This document shows positions 33,701-42,908 of a DNA stretch of 64,000 nt, piece after piece (position 1 is the first letter of the stretch; each line of letters begins with the position of its first letter). The position numbers and the translations under genes are program-made. This stretch comes from Centrapalus pauciflorus (lineage: Eukaryota > Streptophyta > Magnoliopsida > Asterales > Asteraceae), in the NCBI GenBank assembly GCA_020465985.1, contig JAANYP010006704.1, positions 55,001-119,000 of the forward strand, written 5' to 3'. A model generated the notes under the pieces. That model saw only the letters and a list, made by a program, of their open reading frames with translations, was not told the DNA's origin and made no database searches.

Positions 33701-34029
33701 GGAACAAATTTGACAGTGTGCCAAAATTGTTGTAAATATACTTGTGGAATAGACGGTTTGTACTGAAGCAGATAACCGAGTGGATGGCCTTTCAGAATGT
33801 CCACAATTATAGGATGGCTTACTTTAATAACTTTGGTATCTAAGCGATGGTTATTATCACGAAAAGGAAGGCAATGTTTTGGTTTTACAAGCTGGTTATC
33901 TGGGATTATGTTTGTTTGTGATGAACGGGCAACTGAGGTTGACCTAACTGGGGTAGATACAAGGGTATGGTTTAATGATGAATGGGCATCAGAGGAATTT
34001 GAGTTCTGGGATTGCACTGGGGATGCCAT
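30778..34029 (-). CDS. E3 large accessory ORF (env-like position)
   Basis: 1083 codons, starting MASPVQSQNSNSSDAHS. Residues about 55-260 form a conserved domain (HPIIVDILKGHPLGY, QVYLQQFWHTVKF, GEWYTLFGIINRCM). Residues about 300-640 are Ser/Thr/Glu-rich with a strongly acidic Asp/Gly/His run near 390-405. A helical, probably coiled-coil part follows (VSNQLAEVMAQMTNIQKF, then EELKDFVFEQFDEMRERM), then Lys/Arg clusters near 705-730 (KRKHDE, EKRRK) that may be a nuclear signal. The C-terminal part has TEADMFNMHLVDIEDLF. No signal peptide or membrane segment is seen, which argues against an envelope. Similar ORFs sit downstream of pol in SIRE-type elements; here pol is absent. Role unknown. Confidence 0.85.
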   Translation of the reverse strand: MASPVQSQNSNSSDAHSSLNHTLVSTPVRSTSVARSSQTNIIPDNQLVKPKHCLPFRDNNHRLDTKVIKVSHPIIVDILKGHPLGYLLQYKPSIPQVYLQQFWHTVKFVPADGNHHFKVTIDQFKKKITLARLRHNLFLPRRIDIVNFPELADFEDFVSDEELVHDLICLGYSKPLPKSSKFHRNKLNGEWYTLFGIINRCMTSKHTGIDRCSIHCLRIFHGIAFNKHYDYALCIWEDLKEIVLAKTTNRVRKFVPLQRFIQILIRGILRANENIPKRANSQRCPDYVMMSLHEVPDSPNANIMPIPESLLKYADPESENVRLYRIDHAPIETQEPGSLSPGALRIEEPQQGAEVQGSLQVSEGVEVVRGGEEEAEKSDSERTLSDIQEGEDEGGDDDGDDGGDHHEGGGMMIDIVQIAEESVRDTLSLESRELTTSTVSSPMGVSIEQVSIPLTIAHPPIHSVSSQQETVSIEHRDEPQNLSESHLDLMDIETSAQLPVCTTSVESLSLAHIHSTTLESTSCVEVSVVEVSVPTGTSLVTEAFVAPSLEEGGSPVRETPIPTLSTGHTEVLYTSSTAVTTGSLRDPVVSLSPFVTESTLTSALNAAVSGVNLHVSNQLAEVMAQMTNIQKFLKGKDVAEESVKQTDSKQAIEELKEELKDFVFEQFDEMRERMISLENTVVTALGNLSERVAAVEDTCKTQASSSKRKHDEHDEDSDDAPHEGEKRRKLDEPTPGVLMITYPEKESEAQEKEAGGSKESAGEQRELGLILYEDVPVPLNTQSDIYHFVEYIDSDEDIQEKNLELSIQGTGEDREEYIEVSEDDDIITLTDVDFRAERIEEEEVLVEEIMKDVESTPTVEKPEVVVQIKEEFVEFPVESSVAQETVVLNEVEVMDRFFNEFVLADESKKQHRLRFQAQQVVQREIQDMLTLLNKDEISKKKVKKLELSENRSAEFIRKSNKMPYIEDILEKRIFCKKPAPCSFHKLFRVLEPNMPNLVNYASFLRNKTQEVEKVKSEFRIVDLVKIDKERFVKIFYPKFTVTRSDGNTYVFTEADMFNMHLVDIEDLFDELCRNNEMNTVDLR

Positions 34030-34317
34030 TTGAATACCTGGAAAAAAAAATCATGTTAGTCTTATCATGTACACAAATGACAACCTTCAAAAATGTAGAA
34101 AAAATTGTAACATTTTAGCAGAAATTGTAAAAACTTGTGATTTTCTTTTTAAAGCATCGGGATTCCTGACAATAATTGAAAATTATTGAAAGGACTCCAG
34201 AGTCAATCGTTTAGAGACCAATGTTAGAAAAACACAAATTTATAACAATTTCTTAAAAAATGTGACATTTTTCTTAAAACATAAAAATTCCACACTTAGA
34301 AAAATTTTCTGCTGAAA

Positions 34318-34960
34318 CTCGAAAGAAACTATAATTTTCTCGAATCATGCTTGAACAATGTCGGATGACACATGAGACAACTCGAATAAGCCTAGAGACA
34401 ACTCGAATGATGTGTCTATGAAACTCAAAGTCTCTGCAAAACTCGAATGATGAGTCTATGAAACTCGAATACAACTATATACAACTCGAATAAAGTACTT
34501 ATGAAACTCGAATAAGTCTCTGCAAAACTCGAATGGTGTACTTATGAAACTCGTATAACCAATGAGACAACTCGAACAATGCTTGACTCAACTCGAATAA
34601 GTCTTGAACATTCTCGAATGAAGACATGTAAAACTCAAATGATATATGTTTTAAACTCGAATAAGGTTTAAGTACTTATGTTCTGAAAATTTTCTAAGTG
34701 TTACACATACTTGTCAACTCGCATAAAACACAAATACTTCTCGAATGTAATGTGTATTAAACTCGAATAACTCTGAATTCTATATGAGTCAACTCGAATA
34801 AGTCATGATACAACTCGAATTACTTACTAACACAACTCGAATGACTCACTGATGCAACTCGAATGGCTTATCATCCAACTCGAATGACATACAACTCGAA
34901 TGACTCACTAACACAACTCGAATGACTCTCAGTGCAACTCGAATGATGCTTTATTCGAGA
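34318..34960 (-). repeat. ACTCGAAT array between E3 gag and accessory ORF
   Basis: More than 25 copies of a core AACTCGAAT (minus strand ATTCGAGTT), separated by 8-25 variable bases, often GA-GTC or CACT-type. The same core forms the array at 37130-37620 upstream of gag. Confidence 0.88.
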
Positions 34961-35029
34961 AATGTCTTTTTATTTTTCTTACAAGTCTAAAACACACTGA
35001 TTTTATGAATTTAAGTTCAGAAATGTTTT

Positions 35030-36082
35030 TCAGTGTTTTAAATATATTGTTTGATCTATTTGCCCTCTTTTAATAAATTCATCCTCCATCTTTTTTATTT
35101 TCTCATAAAGTTTAGTTCTTTCTTCAAATATGGCATGATATTTTACAGAAAAGTTTGAGGCTTCTAACTCAGCTATTCGCAGACTTTCTTGTAAATCAGA
35201 TATTTTGTGGTTCAGATTGAGTATATTGCTTTGAAGTTCTTTTTCCATATCTTGTAAGTCTGAGACAGCTCGTAAAGCTAAGGCTTTATCTTTGGAAAAA
35301 TCTAGAACTAAATTGTGTTCATTTCGAAGTTTGTTTTCCAAAGAATGAACCTTTTTCTTTTCTGCCTTTAAGGATTTTTCAAACTTTTTAAGCATAAAGG
35401 TCATATTAGTTAGTTTTTCTTCTAAGATGCATGATTCATCAATATCAGAGTCTGAATTAGAATTTACCTTCGGTCTTTCTGAACCATCTGAGTTTTCAGA
35501 CTCTGAATCTTCCTCATTTTCAGCTTCATTTTGGCCAGTTGCCATTAATGCAACTTCTTCTGTTGTTTCCTCTTCATCAGAATCAGATTCTCTCCTTTCT
35601 GCATCCTCTTCATCAGTCAGTCCAACCCACACCTCATCTTCAGCTATCATAGCTGATTCACTCAGTTCAGATTCATTGAAAATTTCTGACTTTAGACAAA
35701 TATGGGCATCTTCATCCAAGATATCATCGTCTTCTGATAACTGTAACCAATGATCATCCTCCGCCATAAGAGCTTTGCCTGACTCTTTCTCTTTGGCTAA
35801 GAGGGCCTTTCTTGTATAGTAGTCTGAATTTTTGACTACAGGAGATCTGCATTCCCGGGCATAGTGACCTGGTTTTCCACAGTTATAGCATTTCTGTTCC
35901 GACTCTTTCTTAGCTGATTTGTCTGACTTCTCAAATTTGTCAGTCTTTCGTGCACTACTCTCTCCAGATTTCTCATACTTATCTTTTTTCTCAATTTTCC
36001 TTGAACCTGTTTTATAGCGCATCTTGTTGTTTGTTGGCTTTCTGTAAAATTTCTTCTGAAATGCTTTTGTAAGCAAAGCCAT
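35030..36082 (-). CDS. E3 gag, C-terminal half (CCHC and coiled coil)
   Basis: 350 codons in the same frame as the UBN2 half, separated from it by one TAA. It starts MALLTKAFQKKFYRKPTNNK, which in related elements lies inside gag. A CCHC knuckle (CYNCGKPGHYAREC, residues 64-77) should bind element RNA. A long acidic Ser/Glu/Asp segment follows, then a Leu/Lys/Glu-rich coiled coil from about residue 225 to the end (EKLTNMTFMLKKFEKSLKAE). This extended coiled-coil gag tail is usual in SIRE-type elements. Confidence 0.85.
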   Translation of the reverse strand: MALLTKAFQKKFYRKPTNNKMRYKTGSRKIEKKDKYEKSGESSARKTDKFEKSDKSAKKESEQKCYNCGKPGHYARECRSPVVKNSDYYTRKALLAKEKESGKALMAEDDHWLQLSEDDDILDEDAHICLKSEIFNESELSESAMIAEDEVWVGLTDEEDAERRESDSDEEETTEEVALMATGQNEAENEEDSESENSDGSERPKVNSNSDSDIDESCILEEKLTNMTFMLKKFEKSLKAEKKKVHSLENKLRNEHNLVLDFSKDKALALRAVSDLQDMEKELQSNILNLNHKISDLQESLRIAELEASNFSVKYHAIFEERTKLYEKIKKMEDEFIKRGQIDQTIYLKH

Positions 36083-37018
36083 TTACTTTTTCATCTCTTC
36101 AATTTCTGAATCAGCAGATGAATCTGAAGATTCTGATTCAGAAGATGTGCTACTGATTACTGCTCTTTTTTCCTTTTTCAGCTTGTATTTATACTTTTTC
36201 TCCGCCAGCAGAGTTAGTGGATCAGCAGTTTCTTTTTCCGCTTTCTTCTTTCCAGATATTTTCCTCAATACAACTTCTTGGTAGTTGTTGAGGTTTTCAA
36301 ATGGCATATGAAAATCCATCTCCTCAATATCTTTCGTTTGTTGGATGATCATAGCATATTTTTCCCATTCTGGATTTAGAACATTTAAAAATTTGACATT
36401 GATGTCCAAGTTGGACTTTGTCACTCCGTTTCTTTTTACTTCACTTACCAGATTCACAAATCTGAGGTAAGTGTTTTCCAAAAGTTCACCTTCACGAGCT
36501 CTGAAGTTCTCAAACGTCATTAGGCTATTCCTAGCCCTATTAGTAGCAGCTCTGTCTGATCCCCTCATGATTTTGCATACTTCATCCCAGATGGACTTAG
36601 CAGTCTTTGTATTTGTTAGACAAGTGTAGATATCATTGGGGATTGATATCAACAATAGTTTTCTTGCAGTCTTGTCCCCTAACTTTCTCTTTTTCTGTGC
36701 TTCTGTCAGATTTGTGACCTCAACAGTCCTCGGTGGTATTGGGGGATTGCCGGTTGGTACTCCTGGGATCGTTTCCATAAAAATTGCTGGTCCTTCAGTT
36801 AATGATTTCAGCATTTCTTCAGACAAATCATGGAAACTGATAAATTCAAGAAACCGCTCCCGCCATTGGACATATTCTCCCCTGTATAAGATTGGGGGTT
36901 TGGTTTCTGATCCCATAGCCAGTGCGTCTTTAGACATGTTGATTGATCTTTGGGAAACTTGACCAAGATCAAATGAACTCCGAATGAGATTGAAAAATTT
37001 GATCACACCTTGAAACAC
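36083..37018 (-). CDS. E3 gag, UBN2 capsid-like half
   Basis: 311 codons with the gag_UBN2 pattern of Copia elements: YVQWRERFLEFISFHD, KSIWDEVCKIMRGSD, FENFRAREGELLENTYLRF and LNPEWEKYAMIIQQ. This domain forms the particle. It ends at a TAA directly followed by the ATG of the next half in the same frame, so the original gag was one protein of about 660 residues, or the stop is read through. An ATG at SMSKDALAMG may be the real start, the first 26 codons being extra. Upstream is a leader with the motif array. Confidence 0.9.
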   Translation of the reverse strand: MFQGVIKFFNLIRSSFDLGQVSQRSINMSKDALAMGSETKPPILYRGEYVQWRERFLEFISFHDLSEEMLKSLTEGPAIFMETIPGVPTGNPPIPPRTVEVTNLTEAQKKRKLGDKTARKLLLISIPNDIYTCLTNTKTAKSIWDEVCKIMRGSDRAATNRARNSLMTFENFRAREGELLENTYLRFVNLVSEVKRNGVTKSNLDINVKFLNVLNPEWEKYAMIIQQTKDIEEMDFHMPFENLNNYQEVVLRKISGKKKAEKETADPLTLLAEKKYKYKLKKEKRAVISSTSSESESSDSSADSEIEEMKK

Positions 37019-37129
37019 AGATTAGTACTGAAATCTACAACATAATGACTTGTTAGTAGCAATAAGCAACTTAACTCAGACAGTGAATTGTGTTTTGATT
37101 AATGTGTGTGTCAAACTTGAATGATTCTT

Positions 37130-37620
37130 GTGTTATGAGTGAAACTTGAATGAATATAGTGTAAAACTCGATTGAGTTTATGGTAAAACTCGATTGATTC
37201 TTTTACCAAACTCGAATGCTTCTTTTAGAGAAACTCGATTGAGTTTTTGATCAAACTCGAATGAGTGTTTGATCAAACTCGAATGTATTTTGATCAAACT
37301 CGAGTGAGTATATTACAAAACTCGAATGAGTCTTATACAAAACTCGAATGAGTCTTATACAAAACTCGAATGAGTCTTATACAAAACTCGAATGAGTCTT
37401 ATATAAAACTCTATTAGTTTTGTTCTAAAACTCGATTGTGTTTGTTCTGAAATTCGAGTTTGTTAACAAAATGTTGTCAACTCGAATATCACAAGTTGTC
37501 AACTCGAATGACAAGTTTGTCAACTCGAATATTAGTTATACACAACTCGAATAACTAAGGTAATCAACTCGATTAACTATGATACTCAACTCGAATTACA
37601 CACAGGATGTGTATATTTCG
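37130..37620 (-). repeat. ACTCGAAT array in E3 leader
   Basis: Over 20 copies of AAACTCGAATGAGT-type units, about 21 bp apart, some perfect tandem (AAACTCGAATGAGTCTTATA repeated near 37319-37400). It lies between the PBS and gag, where packaging signals are usually found. Confidence 0.88.
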
Positions 37621-38036
37621 AGTTTCTTAGTATTTTCAGCTTTTTCAAGTCTGAAATTCAGATTAAATCCAAATTTTACCCAATTTCACTCAAATTGTAA
37701 TCGAAGGTAAGGTTTTTGAATACAAACACTTTTTGTTAAACACTTTTGTGCAAAAATGGATCTAAGTCTGAGTTTTTCAATAGAACAGTAACCGTTTTTA
37801 CACTTTTCAAAATTTCAGAAAATTGCCTAGATCTTTTTCTGTGTTTTGAAATTCAAATCAAGTTTATATTCAATTGATTCGTCTATGAATCCTTAACCTT
37901 CGATCCAATTATCTCTTACAATGATCAACAGAATCAAAACCCTTAGTGATTTTAGGGTTTTTCCGAAAAGAATGCTCAAGAACAGTACCAATTTTCGAAA
38001 AATTCAATCTCAAATCGGGAAAAATTCACCCCTAGG

Positions 38037-38048
38037 GCTCTGATACCA
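38037..38048 (-). promoter_or_regulatory. E3 primer binding site
   Basis: The minus strand reads TGGTATCAGAGC two bases inside the 5' LTR, for initiator Met tRNA. Confidence 0.9.
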
Positions 38049-38050
38049 AT

Positions 38051-38344
38051 TGTGAAAACTAGTTTCTACCAATTCAATCAACAATATGCAAATAATAAGA
38101 ACAATTAAATTAATCAACACTGACCGAATGATTTGATTGACGAACTTGATGATTACAAAATGATGATCAGGAATGTTCGTATACAGTGCTGCTTTTTCAG
38201 ACTTGAATGCGTACAAAAAGATTATCTAACAGATCTCTCAATTTAGAAAGTCAAAGTTCCTATTTATACATTTATACAAACTATTAAGGAAATACATAAA
38301 AAGTCCCTACACTTTGTTTTTCATCAACTAAACATATTCTAACA
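38051..38344 (-). mobile_element. E3 5' LTR
   Basis: 294 bp, partner of 30022-30315. TATA box at 38260-38268. Flanked on the outside by the CAAAC duplication at 38345-38349. Confidence 0.93.
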
Positions 38345-38645
38345 CAAACAACCCTTTTTAATCGACCCGTATTCTTGTGATTAGAACGCTTTGGTTTTTC
38401 TTCATCCTCCGCGTAAGCAAAACACAGATTATCATACTGGGGTATTGATTTTAGGAGGACGCATGACTTTGGAAATCATCATGGCAGGAATCAAAGACTC
38501 TAATTTAGATGATAACTTGCATTCCAATGCCTTAAATCATCCTTCAGCCTCCATTCGGTATTGTGTAAAACAAGCAGCTAGATCTGCAACTTTCTTGTTA
38601 GTCATGGCATATCAGATTGATTTCCAATAAAGATATTTCTCGGCT
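38345..38645 (-). pseudogene. Ty3 gag fragment, N-terminal side of split
   Basis: On the minus strand MTNKKVADLAACFTQYRMEAEG leads into a Lys/Ser-rich linker and then, across E3, to the gag core at 29598-30021. Several stops are present. It is one half of a single old gag fragment cut by E3. Confidence 0.55.
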
Positions 38646-39360
38646 AGCAATGTTTCCAACATAAAGTATAACTCATGATGACAAACAGTGGCAGTAAATA
38701 GTAACTTTTTTCTTAAAGGGTAAAATGGTCATTTTTAAATTAAAAGATTCTTAATAAGGATTAAAACATCTATAAAAATATACAATTTCTATTTCATCAT
38801 TTTGGTAATTAAAAGTTAAAATAAAATAGTTTATTAACTGTATGTTCTCTTTTTAAAATTTCTAGAAAACATTAGATGTTTTCATGAACAATAACATATA
38901 TTTAAACTTTTCAAGATTTTTTGCTATTTTTCTAGAATTTCTTTAAATTTTCAAAATCATTTACATATTTTCAAAAAAAATAAAAAATTTTTAAGTTATT
39001 AAAAAAAGTTTCAAAACGTATAAACTATAAAAAAAAAAAATTTAATGTTTGCTGAAAGTGTTAAAAATTATTTATGTAAAAATTTTTGAAAACGCAAAAA
39101 AAAAAAAATTTAATACTTTTTGACAATGATTGCATTTATTTTCTGATTTAAAGAGAAAAGTTCACTTTTTTAAACTTTCAAAATCTAAACTCAAAACGTT
39201 ACTTTTTACTTTTTAATTAACAAGATTAATAATATTTTATTATTTTATGTTAATATTAAATTAATTTTACTAATATTTTTAATTTTTAGATTTTATTATT
39301 ATTCAATAATAATAGCGAAAAAAATAATAAAAACAACTTTAATAATAATTATTAAAAACT

Positions 39361-39506
39361 AAGGGTAAAATGGTCATTTAAAATGGCTAAAGGATGAATT
39401 TCGTAACAAAACTTCAACCATAAGAACTGTCGGTGTAATTTTTAATGTTAAAGGACACAATCCATAATTTATAGTAAACCACATGGACGAAAGTTGTAAT
39501 TTACCA
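39361..39506 (-). repeat. Right terminal inverted repeat of MULE 1
   Basis: Matches the right TIR of MULE 2 (44009-44165): shared AAGGGTAAAATGGTCATTT, AAATTTCAACCA-like and TCCATAATTTATA segments. A second copy of AAAGGGTAAAATGGTCATTT lies at 38715, suggesting an older internal duplication. Confidence 0.7.
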
Positions 39507-40619
39507 TAATTTTTAACTGATATAATTGGTAATTACTCAACATATTTATCAATGTAGTGTGTACAAAATTAAATATTTAAATAAAAAAATATTAAATTTT
39601 TCTAACATGATTCTAGCAAAAATAAGTTACTATTGTATATAATTAGTTTATTAACTCGTGTATTACACAGATAACTTTAATAATTTTGTTTTCTTAAAAC
39701 TATATAAACTTGAAAGTAAAAATTAACATTCAAAATTTTAATACTAATGATATTCAATATATCTTAATATAATTAATTTATGTATACATTATTTAAAGAA
39801 AATAACAAATCATTAATAACTTTTAACTTTATTATTTGTATTATTTTTTTATTATAATTATTAATCAAAAAATCTTTAAATATTGTTTGTTGTGATTTCG
39901 TGGCATTTAAGTATTTAACATAATCTTATCTTTAAATTAGTTTGATTTAAAATTTTAATTTAATCTTGAAATACTAATTAACATTTGTCATTACAAGAAA
40001 TGCCACTTGGCATCATGAGAATATAAATTTTACTACTTAGTCAATATTTATCATTTTCAAATTTTGTTACATATTTATTATTGTATGATTTTTTTCATTT
40101 ATAATTATTTTATTTTATTGAATTAATAGTAATAATAATAACAAAAATCAACAAACTTTATCATTAATTTAATTAAAATAAATAGTCAATATTTAAAATA
40201 AATAATCCTAAAATTAATAAATAATTAGGATGCTCAATTAATAAGTGTTTTAAATTCTTTATATGACAAATTAGTTTTTAACTGATATTTATCAATGTTG
40301 AGTGTACAAAATTAAATATTTAATTAAAAAAAGATTAATTTTGATGTTGTCCATAACAACCCGTATTTTAGAGATGCAATGATAGAACTTTATCGAACGT
40401 TCACAAGCCAAAACAATAAAGAGGAGCATGACGAGGACAACGACGATCACGATTATTAGTTTGTCAGTGTCGAAACTTATTATATAACAAACGTTTGTGT
40501 AACGTTGTTTGTTTATATATATTATTATGGATTTTGTAGTCTTGTATATATTTATAATATGTAGTTTGTTTGAATTTGTACATATTAGCATGTTACATTT
40601 GTTTAAAAAATAAATAAAA

Positions 40620-40620
<1 letters not shown>
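39507..40620. repeat. AT-rich dispersed repeat R: rest of copy 1 and a second partial copy
   Basis: 39507-39640 continues copy 1 (TGTAGTGTGTACAAAATTAAATATTT). 40019-40350 repeats sequence seen at 29150-29370 and 53310-53650. Between them is AT-rich DNA without features; 40350-40620 holds an unassigned stretch leading into the first (TA)n. Confidence 0.65.

Positions 40621-40701
<81 letters not shown>
40621..40701. repeat. (TA)n microsatellite
   Basis: About 80 bp of pure TA, bounding foldback element A. Similar TA or mixed runs bound each of the next elements (41080-41185, 44452-44510, 46201-46309, 46704-46853, 47853-47928, 48200-48384, 50433-50496, 50758-50882). Confidence 0.97.
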
Positions 40702-41187
<486 letters not shown>

Positions 41188-41339
41188 TTTAGGTTCAAAA
41201 GAGTCCCTTTAAAAATCCAATGTACCAAGGGTACCCATCCAAAGCCACAAGATTAAATAAATCAATGGTTGTGATCAAAAATTCAAATTCCATGCGTGTC
41301 CCCCTTTTTTTTAGCTGGAAGGGTATTTTTCTAATTACA

Positions 41340-42900
41340 ACGATCATTCACATTACTTATTTGATCATTCACATTACTTAATTGATCATTCACATTACTT
41401 AATTATTCATTCACAACACTTATTTGATCATTCACAATAATTATTTGACTATTTACAGTTTTTGTATAAATATTTGATCATTCACATTACTTAATTGACC
41501 ATTCACGTTACTTAAACGATCATTCACATTACTTAAATGATCATTCACATTACTTAATTGACCATTCACATTACTTAAATGATCATTCACATTACTTATT
41601 TGATCATTCACATTACTTAATTGATCATTCACACTACTTAATTGTTCATTCACAACACTTATTTGATCATTCACAAGAATTATTTGACTATTTACAATTC
41701 TTTTACACTTATTTGATCATTCACGACATTTATTTGATCATTCACAATAATTATTTGACTATTTACACTTCTTCTATAATTATTTGATCATTCACATTAC
41801 TTAATTGACCATTCACACTACTTAATTGACCATTCACATTACTTAATTGCTCATTCACAACACTTATTTGATCGTCACATGAATTATTTGACCATTCACA
41901 ATAATTATTTGACTATTTACACTTCTTCTACACTTATTTGACCATTCACAATAATTACTTGACCATTCACATTTCTTCTAAACTTATTTGATCATTGTGT
42001 CTAGCCTAAAGATCCTATCCTCTTGCAGCTGGAGCTCTTGAACTGTTCGGCAGATTCCCACGCGTTACGCACCCGTTCGCCACTTTGTTCTTGATCATTC
42101 ACAACACTTATTATATCATTCACAATTCTTCTACACTTATTTGATCATTCACAACACTTATTTAATCATTCACAAGAATTATTTGACCATTCATAGTATT
42201 TATTTGATCATTCACATTATATATTTGACCATTTATAATAAGTTTAGAAAAAGTGTAAATGATCAAATGATTATTGTGAATGATCAAATAAGTGTTGTGA
42301 ATGAAATAAGTGTAGAAGAAGTGTAAAAGTCCAATAATTATTGTGAATGATGAAATAAATACTGTAAATTGTCAAATAATTCATGTGAATGAACAAATAA
42401 GTGTTGTGAATGATCAATTAAGTAATGTGAATGGTCAATTAAGTAATGTGAATGGTCGTGTAAGTAATGTGAACGATCAAGTAAGTAATGTGAATTGTTA
42501 ATTAAGTAATGTGAATGATCAATTAAGTAATGTGAATGATCATTTAAGTAATGTGAATGATCTACATTTGGTTAACTAATTATTTAGATCTACATTTAAA
42601 TAATTATTGTGAATGATCAAATAAGTGTAGAAGAAGTGTAAAAGTCCAATAATTATTATGAATGATGAAATAAATACTGTAAATGGTCAAATAGTTTATG
42701 TGAATGATCAAATAAGTTTTGTGAATGATCAATTAAGTAATGTGAATGGTCAATTAAGTAATGTGAATGATCATTTAAGTAATGTGAACGATCAATTAAG
42801 TAATGTGAATAGTTAATTAAGTAATGTGAATGATCAATTAAATAATGTGAATGATCATTTAAGTAATGTGAATGGTCAGTTAAGTAATGTGATTTATCAT
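41340..42900. repeat. 21-bp satellite, inverted arms of element X
   Basis: Unit CATTCACATTACTTAATTGAC and variants (AATTGATC, AAATGATC, CACAACACTTATTTGATC). The left arm reads this way to about 42228; the right arm reads its complement. As 21 is a multiple of three, spurious ORFs with a seven-residue period appear. Confidence 0.92.
42040..42092 (-). pseudogene. Mitochondrial small-subunit rRNA fragment in nuclear satellite
   Basis: On the minus strand the sequence reads GTGGCGAACGGGTGCGTAAC then GCGTGGGAATCTGCCGAAC, the pattern of plant mitochondrial 18S-type (alpha-proteobacterial) rRNA near E. coli position 100-150. It is embedded in AT-rich satellite; the adjoining 41997-42039 (CTTGCAGCTGGAGCTC) is also foreign to the satellite but unidentified. 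It is about 53 bp, non-functional, probably filler DNA. Plastid or bacterial 16S fits less well by my recollection. Confidence 0.75.
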
Positions 42901-42908
42901 TTAAGTAA
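42900..42908. repeat. 9-bp target duplication of MULE 2, left
   Basis: TTTAAGTAA, identical to 44166-44174. It is part of the 21-bp satellite, so some repeat occurrence is expected, but it abuts both TIRs exactly. Confidence 0.88.

Larger units (their letters stand above)
30022..38344 (-). mobile_element. Non-autonomous SIRE-type Copia element E3 (gag plus accessory ORF, no pol)
   Basis: A complete 8.3-kb element on the minus strand: two 294-bp LTRs, a perfect CAAAC duplication, PBS and PPT. It encodes UBN2-type gag with a CCHC knuckle and a very large accessory ORF. No protease, integrase, RT or RNase H motif is present in any frame between them, where about 1 kb of spacer with a short-motif array is found instead. 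It must have moved with enzymes from a related element. LTRs look almost identical, so it is a recent insertion. Confidence 0.93.
29373..39506. mobile_element. MULE-like element with Ty3 gag fragment, split by E3
   Basis: The left end GGGTAAATTACAA and right end TTGTAATTTACC(A) are inverted. The right 145 bp match the TIR of the second MULE at 42909-44165. Flanks TAAATTTTT and TAATTTTTA resemble a degenerate 9-bp duplication. Without E3 the element is about 1.8 kb. It contains no transposase. A fragment of a Ty3 gag gene lies inside, either captured or inserted. The left TIR has diverged more than the right one. Confidence 0.6.

Noticed and set aside
30778..34029. Envelope glycoprotein in the E3 accessory ORF
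   Set aside because: No signal peptide, membrane segment or cysteine pattern; acidic and coiled-coil regions with basic clusters argue for an internal protein.
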